From Nemertoderma westbladi (lineage: Eukaryota; Xenacoelomorpha; Nemertodermatida; Nemertodermatidae), in assembly GCA_032718475.1 (NCBI GenBank), contig JAUCBJ010008807.1, positions 1 through 64,000 of the forward strand: a stretch of DNA of 64,000 nucleotides, given 5' to 3'. A model generated the notes under the pieces. It made no database searches and was not told the origin of the DNA. It worked only from the letters and a program-made list of their open reading frames with translations. This document shows, one piece after another, positions 53,001 to 61,815 of the stretch; positions within the stretch are counted from its first letter, which is position 1, and each line of letters starts with the position of its first letter. The position numbers and the translations under genes are program-made.

Positions 53001-54236
53001 GCTTTTGAAGACCTTTGACAGTTTAACCTGCCAAAATTAGAATGTCTTTTGGATGATAGATAGTCTTTAGCCTATGACGAGTATTTGATACACTACATTA
53101 GCCGAAGCCAGTCTATGCGCAATCATTCACCCGTTGGATATACCCGGGAGACTGAGTTCGGAGCTTAATGATTGATGGTGTAAGCCTACTGTATTATTCG
53201 ACTGATCGTAATATATAATCTCTGACAAATATTATTCACTTTCGGGAAATATTAACAGTCCCTTTAGGACGTGGCGCTCTAAATATGTAAACAGAGTTAT
53301 GACTTAAACTAGACGCAACGAAAAGGCTATAGATTCACGTATATGGCGCATTCTTTAGGAGATGCTTTGTTATCAGTTACACTCATACACAATGCTGCAC
53401 AATACTGCACACTAATCTGCCGACCTTCACTAAATTTGGTCACGTATAAAGAGAGCAACAGACAATTTATGTTGGGCATATGAAATAGCATTAGATTCAC
53501 TGCAAACCACTTAACATAGGTCGCAATCGTTTATCTGTAACCGGTCTCTCTAACCTTTAGTATATCAAGAAGTTGGGGTGTCTGACTATTGATCAGGATT
53601 CCGATATAATATTTCATCAACCAATATAATGAACAACCGACAATAAAAGCAGTAAAGTTAAGGTATAAATGATTATTAAGTGAGTGAGTATGAGTAGGTA
53701 GGTAAGATAACAGATATACGTTCTATAATTAAGCCTACTAATGTAAGACTAAAGACTGAAACACGGAGGTGCCAAAAGCCGGTGTTCTTAGGCTCTGGGC
53801 AAAAACATAACACTGAACTATTGAGTTCTGTATACACCTCCAACACAGAGACAAAAACGCTCTGATTGGTCAACCGAACAACGAGAGAACAAAGAAACAA
53901 AGAAACGTCGACGTGGCAATATCAGCTGTTAGCCGTCGTCATGGTAGCGACACTGTTTTCAAGAGTATCTAGCTTATCGCGTCACGAGATTGCGGATTAT
54001 GTCCTCTAAAGTACAAATACAGTACAAATACAGAAGAAATGACTTTTATGTCCTCTAAAACACCAGTGCAGCAAGGACACGGCCTTTTTATGCCTGGTAA
54101 ACCAACTACAGAGTACTTTGAGGGAAAATAACCGGTTAATGACGCAAAAGCTTTTACACCGCTCCCAGAAAATGGGATTTAAGTCTATAAAATATAACAA
54201 ATCACAGTTTCTAAAATATAAAAATACTCTAAACAG
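53001..54236. other. Non-coding DNA between gypsy remnant and the next gene
   Basis: No conserved coding sequence is seen. Simple GTGAGTGAGTATGAGTAGGT occurs near 53681. Nothing resembling the missing integrase or 3' LTR of the gypsy element is visible. Confidence 0.5.
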
Positions 54237-55781
54237 TTAGTCTTTCTTACGCAGACGGCGTTTACGCAGTTTTTTGAGGCTAGCAAGAGTCCTTTTCTCT
54301 TTGGGGCGAGCCACTTTACTAGGAGGGCTATAAACCCTGGGTGAAGGGTGCAATATGATTGCATCAGAAGGTGTAGGATTATGGTCGGGGTATCCGCCGT
54401 TTCGATATGCTTCTCCTCGAGCTGATTTTCCTCCGCTCGTAGCTGGATACGTCCATCCAAAACTCTCGCAGAGAATGGGGTTGTCTAACTTCGATATCTT
54501 CTTAGAGATTCTGGATTTCACAATCGAACTGAGATAAAGACAATTCGTTTATCGCTTGGACTTGCTGTTACAACTTACGTTTATCTGAACAAACGCAGGT
54601 TTCCTTTCTGATCTTTGTAGAATAGCGTTTAACTCGTTTGGTACAACGCTCTCCGCCACTTTGGTGACAGGTTATATCGTGTTAAGCCGGGACGATGGTA
54701 AGGGTTAAACGGCGATATTAAATGTCCGCGTCCCAATCCGGCTAGGTAGAATGGGCTAATATCTAGGAAGCCCACAACTAGGGTGCCACCGACTAATTGT
54801 TCAGGTAACCCTAGATCTTTGAGCAGTGAGTACAGCTCGGGAGGATCCGTCATACTAATAGGATCAAGAGTCTGAAGTCTCACTAGGGAATGAGGAGTTC
54901 TGATCGAGTATTCCGAAACTCTGATCATTGGTTTATTTAAGGATCGTCTGAGTCGAACGAACGTAGGTGATACATTGAACAAGTTTCGCTCGAAACTCCC
55001 GTAAGTATAGCGAGTAAAACCGTGTTTAAAGCAACGTCTCCGCGGATGTTTATGTCTTTCCGTTTGTTGGTTGGGTCTTGGGCATTCATCGCAATAATAC
55101 CAAAAACGCACGTCTTGTAGGGGAAACGCGAGTGATCTTTCTCCAGCTTACAATATTCCTCCATCCGTTCGAAGCTATCCGGTACAACAGGTAGCGATCG
55201 ATCGGCGGTAAGATACATCATAGTGGAATAGAGCCGTTTGAGTTCTACCATGCGGTCATGATGTATACCTTGAGGATATCGAGTTTCTAGATTCTGTTGA
55301 CTGGTAATATCGAGATAGGTTTCTCTCAAGCATTCCAGGTATTTGGTGGAGTCGCTGCGTTTATCCGGCTCTTCGACATCTGCACTTTCGAGTCGGTTTC
55401 GAATAGAATTTTCGTGTTCGAGTCTCAGTTTATCGTCCCGCTTCCGCTGGGTATGATATTTAAATAAAACCATTTCCCTTTCGGTGTCTATATCGTCCGT
55501 ATCGTGTAGGTCGATAGGATGACCAGTAGTTAAGAAGTCCACATACGTACCATTACGATGCGTATAGCGAGCGGTGAATTTTCTATAGTCCAACTCACGC
55601 GTGAGCTGCTCTTGGGACATTGGCGGTTTGATATAACGACCATCGTCCTCCGCAGCAGTTGGACCAGCGTAGCCGCGTATCAAGCTATCAACAAACGCTT
55701 GTAAAGGTAGAGTATATCGCTCCCTGATACCAAGATCATCTTCTATCAACTCAATCCTATCTGCTATATAAGTTTATCCAT
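54237..55781 (-). pseudogene. Unrecognised gene-like ORF chain with at least three frameshifts
   Basis: Start ATG at 55781 reads MDKLI, then after a 2-nt shift in TATATA continues as ADRIELIEDDLGIRERYTLP from 55764. This frame runs to about 55130 (KYLECLRETYLDITSQ, VELKRLYSTMMYLTADRSLP). A shift there leads to FPLQDVRFWYYCDECPRPNQ and ELYSLLKDLGLPEQLVGGTL, SPFYLAGLGRGHLISPFNPY to about 54650. A further shift gives KVAESVVPNELNAILQRSER. A last frame, 54521-54237, encodes FGWTYPATSGGKSA and a Lys/Arg-rich end. The frames abut and each looks protein-like, so they probably form one roughly 500-residue protein. I do not recognise it; its charged, Pro/Tyr-rich character recalls cytoskeletal or ciliary proteins, which is only an impression. 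It is either a pseudogene or a gene with indel errors in the assembly; short introns are a third option. Confidence 0.6.
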
Positions 55782-55787
55782 ATTATA

Positions 55788-55961
55788 ATGAGTTTATATT
55801 TAGGCGAGCGGGCGTCGCTGCCTACCCCTCTCTGCCCCCGGACAGTGCGAGATCCTCAGCGCTGGTGTACTTTCGCCGATGTGCCTATCGCCAACGTCGT
55901 AGCTGCACAACGACTACAACAACCAGCACGAGCCACTCCACCGTCCGTCCCAAAGGCTTAG
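55788..55961 (+). CDS. Small ORF of 57 codons, head to head with the previous gene
   Basis: ATG at 55788 to TAG at 55961 gives a basic, Ala/Pro/Arg-rich peptide (MSLYLGERASLPTPLCPRTV ... ANVVAAQRLQQPARATPPSV). The DNA is markedly more GC-rich than its surroundings, like the real exons in this window. Its start lies 6 bp from the putative start of the - strand gene, so both cannot easily be 5' ends of separate mRNAs. It may be antisense sequence, an exon, or chance. Unknown function. Confidence 0.3.
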   Translation: MSLYLGERASLPTPLCPRTVRDPQRWCTFADVPIANVVAAQRLQQPARATPPSVPKA

Positions 55962-57412
55962 ATATACTTCGGGTTCTTACTGGAGAGTTAGGGTTACTTT
56001 CACAATTGCGACTCGCTACTGTAAACACACCTTAGTAGTAACATTCACCTACAAACGCACAAATTCCACGTAACAGTCACAAATGGTACACATTCTATCA
56101 CACATTCGGGTCATTTGTCCGTTAGTCAAGTGCCTTCCAGAATGTCACGTTGTTATTATGTATCCTTGGATACTAGCGGTGTGCTATTTATTCCGTATGC
56201 TATTCAATACGCAAGCCCTTTATTGTTCTTTTAACTCACTTCTAATTCTAGCGTGGTTGTTGCCATGGTGACATTATGGAAAGCTAGCGGTAGAATTAGG
56301 GTAATTCTCATGCATACAGATCTGGGATGCTATTTAATAGTAATTCTTTAATGGTCAATATCCCTTTTATACATGATTCTATGAATTTTATCGGCTATTG
56401 ACTATGCATTGGAGATTCTCGCACACAAATACACTTAATAAAGTGAATCTCCGCTCCCATGATCTATTAATTAATTGAATTTTGGGAATGTTATAAATTG
56501 TACAAATGACAATTTATTAAATTCATTGAAATATATGAATTTAAATTTATTCCCGTAAATTTTATTATTTAATATTAAAATGGACACAATTTTATTCCAG
56601 AACGTGTCTGGGGACTGGGATCCTTGATTCTAGGAATTTTGTCCTTTTAAGAGTATCGGTAAGTGCTACGATATCTTAATCGACTAGAATTTTAAGGATC
56701 TGATATTTGACAGATTTTTGTAAATATTAATAATTAATATTTAGGATGGGCACCAGTTTATTCCAGAACTTGTCTGGGGACGTTAACCATTGATTCTAGA
56801 AATTTGTCTTTCAAGTATATCGGTGGGTGCCGCGATATCTTAATCGACTAGAATTACAGATGGTCAAAGGGTTTAACAGATTTATTTTGCGTTATACGCT
56901 ACTGTTAAAAGGGACATCACGCTACTATATGTATTATTTAATATACGGTATGAGAGCAATATTGCAAGAAGCAATGTCAGTGTGAAGAGGCAAGTCGTTT
57001 CCAAGGTCTACCCAGAGCTTGGTTTAGCCGAGACACGAGGATCTGAACTTTGCATTCCTAATACTCTGCCTACCAATAATACTTAAATATAGTAGTGGCT
57101 TTATTGTACTTTAATAAGTACGGATATTTCATCTTACTGTAGTCACATATTGATAATGTAATACGGGCAGTAAGGAAAGAGAAAAAGAATTATTTCTCGC
57201 CGTCACACTAAATATATATTATAAGTAATTACGTACGTAATAAACACTAATATATTGCACTAATCTACTAAATGATCACTAAAATAACATGTTACTAAAT
57301 AAAATTAAATAAAACGATGAAAATAAAATTACATAATAATATATACATAAATATAAAAATAAAACAAATACAAATATAAAGTAATATGGTCACACACCCA
57401 CTCCAGCCGTTG
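55962..57412. other. Flank containing the candidate BEL/Pao 3' LTR
   Basis: After the BEL stop the - strand has a purine-rich GGCTGGAGTGGG followed by TGTGTGACC (about 57400-57390), which could be the polypurine tract and LTR start. Another TGTGACGG lies at 57207. CAATAAAGCC on the - strand near 57100 could be a poly(A) signal. No second LTR copy is in the window to confirm limits. No gene is seen. Confidence 0.35.
56580..56860. repeat. Diverged tandem duplication, about 166-bp period
   Basis: TTTATTCCAGAACGTGTCTG (56592) and TTTATTCCAGAACTTGTCTG (56757) each start a block that shares CATTGATTCTAG, GTATATCGGT and GATATCTTAATCGACTAGAA. The copies differ by substitutions and small indels. They may be LTR-internal repeats. 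Confidence 0.85.
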
Positions 57413-60400
57413 TTAAGTCGGGGAGTCCCTAGATGTTTGTTGGATTAGGGAGGTGGTCGTGGGAAGAGTATCTTGTCTCCCATAGTTTCCGGAGTGTTCT
57501 CTGTCTCTTTCCAGTAAACATAAACGTCCCACCGGGCGATTGAGCTGCTGCGTCTCGAAGACAATTCCCGGTTTCTTGAAGTTACGTCGCATGACGACGA
57601 GTTCTACCGATCGCACCAAACCGTCATCCGAGATGTGTGTCTCGATGATACGACCTGTCTGCCACCGCTTACGTGGAAGATCCACATCCACAATAAGCAC
57701 CATGTCTCCAGCGCTGACGTTTTCTTGCTGCGCAAACCACTTAGTTCGAAGTTGTAGTGTGGGCAGATAATGTTTTTCGAAATGGTCAGCGAAGCGACGG
57801 GATAACAACTGCATGAGTTGCCAAGTTTGTCGGCAGTATTCGTCTCCGTCTGTGATTTCCGATTGTGGGAGCATGGCTACAGGTTTCTTCAGTAGGAAGT
57901 GCGCGGGTGTTAGCGCTTCCAGGGAATCGGGACTCGATGAGACTGGCATAAGCGGTCTCTCGTTGAGATAGGCGGCGATTTCTTCCATTAACGTCCGCAA
58001 AAGTTCGTCGGTGAGATAAGCGCGGCAAGGCACTATAAAATGAAATGCTGTCTTCACGCTTCTTATTAATCTCTCCCAACTTCCTCCCCACCAAGGGGCA
58101 TCGGCGGCGTTGAAGGTCCAACTAGACGCTGTTACTCGTAGTTGGTCGTCCACCTGTCTTTGGTTCCAATCTTTGACGTAAGCTTTGATTTCATTGTTGG
58201 CACCAATGAAGTTTGTTCCCTTATCAGATCTCATCGTGTTACTAGTGCCAAAGCGAGCGATCTGTCGTCGTAAGCTTAATAGAAAGCTGTTGGTAGATAA
58301 ATCGTTCACCATATCGAGATGGATGGCTCTACAAGTCATACAAACAAAGATTACACACCATCTCTTGACTATAGTCCTAGCACGATATACTTCAATAGGG
58401 CCAAATAAATCCACACCGGTATTAGTAAAGGGTGGTTCATAAAAGCTTACTCGTTCCCTAGGTAATTCTGCCTCTCTCTGTGTTAAAGGCCTACTGAATG
58501 CTTTCCTACAGGGTATACAGTTCCTAAGAACTTGGTTCAGAGCTCTACGGGGTTTATAAAAATAATAGCGAGTTCGAATTTCGCTAAGAACTCGTTCTCT
58601 ACCAGCATGATAAAGTTTGCTGTGAACATCTACAATCATCTTGACTTGTATTTCAAGATTTCTAATGAGTATGGGGAACTTAGTATCAAAGGATAATGGT
58701 GCATTCGTTAACCTTCCTCCAACACGTATCAACCCATCTATCATTGTACTAGAGAAACGATCCCTTAAGCGCATCTGTGGATTTCTCAACAACAGGAAAT
58801 ACTTATCGGAATCTTCATAGCATTGTAAGAGTCTCAGCATCTGTTTGTTGGTTTCTTCATGCTCCTGATAACTGATCTTCTCCTTCAGAAACTTGTCGGG
58901 TACCTTATATTTAGGGAGGTCTTTAATAACATGGACCTGCACTGATATGATTGGATCGGTATCACCCTTTGTTTTCATCCCAGAGTAGTGATGGTGAAAA
59001 CATCTCTTTAAATATGTAACGGCCTTACAAAGCCGATTCCAAGAACTGTAGTGATGTATCGCTCTCTGCAGAAGAGGTGAGAGTCCTTGCGAGATGTCAG
59101 GTATACCAGATTTCCAATCCATATCACGGATTTCCACAACGAGTTTATTTGTGGCTGTGGGTTTCTGATCCAAAGCTTCGTCTCCGGAAGTATGTAGTAC
59201 AGACAGATCTACTGTGGGTTTGAATAACTTCGATTTACTCGCCTGAGTTTTAGGTTTGACTTTCTCCGCTCCCTTGGCCTGTCTAATTTCTGCTGTAGTA
59301 AGATGAGGAGGCCATTCTTCTTCTTCTTTGTAGAGGAAGTCGGGTCCACCTAACCAGTCTGGAGTATCTACCAGTTCTTGTGGGGTTGCTCCCCTGGAAG
59401 CGATGTCTGCTGGATTAATCGTTCCGGGGCAATGTCTCCATTGATCCATCGTCGTGCGACTGAGTATAATAGCTACTCTGTTGGTAACGAAGACGCTGAA
59501 CTGACAGACTTCATTGGTTATATACTCCAACACGAGTAAAGCGTCGGTCCAATAGACAGTTTTCTCCAGGGGATAGTCGATCTGTTCTGTTACATTCCGG
59601 CCGATGGCTGTAGCGTATAGAGCCGCTTTTAACTCCGCTCGAGGAACTTTCAACTTTTTGTTTATTAATGCCTTAGAGGTAACCAAGGCGACCTTAATTC
59701 CGTCCGGAGTTTCCACCCTTAGGTAGGCTACTATACCGATTCCCATATCGCTGGCGTCTCCAAACACATGGAGTTGATATGAATACGTAGGGAGAACATG
59801 ACCAAAATATGAACGGGAAATTATGAAGTTTTCGATGGCTGGTAGAGAATCTTCCCATTTCATCCATTTCTTTAATAATTCTCCCTTAAGTGGATCGTCC
59901 CATGAGTGGTTTTCAAGCCACATTTGTTGTACTAAACTCCGAGCAATCAATATAACTGGGCTAATAAATCCCAATGGATCGAAATAAGTGCTCAGGATAC
60001 TTAAACAAATCCGTTTAGTTCGAACTGGATTATCTCGCTGTTTTAGTTGGAAAAACAGGATATCTCTTTCTGTGTCCCATTTCAAACCAAGGGTCTTAGT
60101 TTCTGGGAGATCATCCTTTATTAGATCTAGGTCTTTTGCTCCTCGATCTTCTACCGGGATCGACTCCAGAAACTCACGGGAGTTGCTGGTGAATTTAGTT
60201 AATCTAAATCCACCTTTCTTTAAACATGCTACCGTTCCTTTAGCGACCTCAATGGCTTCTTCGACTGATGGAAGGGACTTCAGATTATCGTCCATGTAGA
60301 TGTCTCGTTTGATATTGTCGATCACTTCTTTAGAGAAGGCGTCTCGGTTGTCATCCGCAGTGGTGCGCACCACGGAACAGGCGTTTGAAGGGCTCGAGAT

Positions 60401-61798
60401 TATCCCAAAAGCCTGGATGGTCATCCAGTACTCCACCGGTTTCTGGTTGAGGTCTCCTTCAGGCCACCACAAAAATCGTAGGCTATCTCGATCCCTATCC
60501 AGCGCTTTGACTTTTAAGAACATGCCTTCTATATCTGAGGCGAAAGCAATGGAGTATTGTCTTAACCTTAATAATATTCCCAACAAGGATTGGAGTAAGT
60601 TGGGTCCGGGTAACAATTCAGAATTAAGAGATTGGCCCATATAAAGGGCGGAACCGTCAAACACCACTCGTACTTCATGGGGTTTACCGGGTTTGGGAAC
60701 GTAATGGTGAGTTAAGTAATACGTTCTCTCAGTTATGGGTGTTTCTTCCGGTACTAGCTCCGCATATCCCTTGCTAATAAACTTCTTCAACTGCGTTTGA
60801 TACATTTCTTTAGCTGAAGAATTTGCCGTAAGGCGTCGATGTAGTTGAGCAATTCTTTTCTCCGCCAAAGGTCTGTTGTTAATGAACTTTGGTTCTCGCT
60901 TTCGGAAAGGAAGTCCGATCTCATACCTACCTTGATCTTTAAGAAAACGAGTAGTTGTCGCTTGGATCTGCTTGGCTCTTTCTTCCTCCACCGATAGGGC
61001 CTTATCGTAGGAGTTGGGCTCTACGACCTCTTGAGTAAAGAATCTCACGGCGTGTTCATCTCGAGTCTTGGCATTATAACGTTCAATGACGTCATTAAGC
61101 TCGTCGTTATAGTCATCTCGCTCGGATGGGAGAAGGAGTTGACATAAGTTCACTTGATTTTGCCAAGTCTCGCTTTCCTTAAGGAGATCGATGGCATTCT
61201 CCTCATCAAAAAGTTGATGTATATCGTCGTTGTCTGAGGAGTATGGAGTTCCCTCAGTTGGATCGTCGAACTCACTGTTCTCAACTTCCCATTCTCGTGC
61301 TTGATATACCTGCTCTTTAGGTAATCTTTCCATTAGAGTTCTACGGGAAGGGCCAGTAAAGTACCAACCTACTCTAGTTCTTCCCGCATAAACTTGTAGA
61401 GGTTGCGGTTGAGCAGGTCGTTTCTCTAATGTCTCGAGCGCTTCATGCGCATTTTGACCGATGAGTATTTGCACTCCAGGATAATCTGTCTGGAATCGAG
61501 GTATCTTAAGATGTTGGATGCTCTCATCCTCGTCCCAATTATAAAGGTCTGCTTGAGTAGTAGCGAAGTTCTTTATAGCCACCATTTTCACTGACCTTAT
61601 GCTATGTTCTCCTAGTTCGTCCTGGGGGGTGGACAACGCACCTACATAATAATCCGCGGTTACTGTGGATTTCCAAACTTGCATAATTCCTGACATGTTT
61701 AGCTTAGTTCGGAACTTGGGTTGTCCAGCGAATATGTCTTCGGCTAGCTCTTTGTCGATGAATGTTCCTGTACTACCGGAGTCAAGGAGGGCATTCAC
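57413..61798 (-). CDS. BEL/Pao retrotransposon Pol (1,461 codons, N-terminus truncated)
   Basis: A single - strand frame with no stop. Visible parts in order: retropepsin ALLDSGSTGTFID (residues 3-15), RT with VPKPGKPHEVRVVFDGSAL (368-386), SDIEGMFLKV and the catalytic YMDDNLKS (501-508), RNase H beginning HVFGDASDMGIGIVAYL, the Zn-binding integrase segment HSKLYHAGRERVL ... CIPCRK, integrase core DLFGPI, MRSDKGTNFIGA and WWGGSWERLIRSVK, and the C-terminal domain GDMVLIVDVDLPRKRWQTGR. All catalytic residues I can locate are present. The first in-frame codon is a GTG at 61798; upstream the frame stops at once (TAA near 61812) and the protease begins without its gag partner. Gag and the 5' LTR are therefore missing, replaced by copia sequence. 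The element could supply enzymes but not move by itself as it stands. Confidence 0.93.
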   Translation of the reverse strand: MNALLDSGSTGTFIDKELAEDIFAGQPKFRTKLNMSGIMQVWKSTVTADYYVGALSTPQDELGEHSIRSVKMVAIKNFATTQADLYNWDEDESIQHLKIPRFQTDYPGVQILIGQNAHEALETLEKRPAQPQPLQVYAGRTRVGWYFTGPSRRTLMERLPKEQVYQAREWEVENSEFDDPTEGTPYSSDNDDIHQLFDEENAIDLLKESETWQNQVNLCQLLLPSERDDYNDELNDVIERYNAKTRDEHAVRFFTQEVVEPNSYDKALSVEEERAKQIQATTTRFLKDQGRYEIGLPFRKREPKFINNRPLAEKRIAQLHRRLTANSSAKEMYQTQLKKFISKGYAELVPEETPITERTYYLTHHYVPKPGKPHEVRVVFDGSALYMGQSLNSELLPGPNLLQSLLGILLRLRQYSIAFASDIEGMFLKVKALDRDRDSLRFLWWPEGDLNQKPVEYWMTIQAFGIISSPSNACSVVRTTADDNRDAFSKEVIDNIKRDIYMDDNLKSLPSVEEAIEVAKGTVACLKKGGFRLTKFTSNSREFLESIPVEDRGAKDLDLIKDDLPETKTLGLKWDTERDILFFQLKQRDNPVRTKRICLSILSTYFDPLGFISPVILIARSLVQQMWLENHSWDDPLKGELLKKWMKWEDSLPAIENFIISRSYFGHVLPTYSYQLHVFGDASDMGIGIVAYLRVETPDGIKVALVTSKALINKKLKVPRAELKAALYATAIGRNVTEQIDYPLEKTVYWTDALLVLEYITNEVCQFSVFVTNRVAIILSRTTMDQWRHCPGTINPADIASRGATPQELVDTPDWLGGPDFLYKEEEEWPPHLTTAEIRQAKGAEKVKPKTQASKSKLFKPTVDLSVLHTSGDEALDQKPTATNKLVVEIRDMDWKSGIPDISQGLSPLLQRAIHHYSSWNRLCKAVTYLKRCFHHHYSGMKTKGDTDPIISVQVHVIKDLPKYKVPDKFLKEKISYQEHEETNKQMLRLLQCYEDSDKYFLLLRNPQMRLRDRFSSTMIDGLIRVGGRLTNAPLSFDTKFPILIRNLEIQVKMIVDVHSKLYHAGRERVLSEIRTRYYFYKPRRALNQVLRNCIPCRKAFSRPLTQREAELPRERVSFYEPPFTNTGVDLFGPIEVYRARTIVKRWCVIFVCMTCRAIHLDMVNDLSTNSFLLSLRRQIARFGTSNTMRSDKGTNFIGANNEIKAYVKDWNQRQVDDQLRVTASSWTFNAADAPWWGGSWERLIRSVKTAFHFIVPCRAYLTDELLRTLMEEIAAYLNERPLMPVSSSPDSLEALTPAHFLLKKPVAMLPQSEITDGDEYCRQTWQLMQLLSRRFADHFEKHYLPTLQLRTKWFAQQENVSAGDMVLIVDVDLPRKRWQTGRIIETHISDDGLVRSVELVVMRRNFKKPGIVFETQQLNRPVGRLCLLERDREHSGNYGRQDTLPTTTSLIQQTSRDSPT

Positions 61799-61815
61799 TA
61801 CATTACTCCTGTTTG
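61796..61815 (-). other. Copia to BEL/Pao junction
   Basis: Within these bases the copia frame ends (ACAGGAGTAATGTAG) and the BEL frame begins (AGTAATGTAGTGAATGCC, two bases offset). Copia lacks its C-terminus and BEL lacks everything before the protease, so the two were fused by insertion or recombination. Confidence 0.8.
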
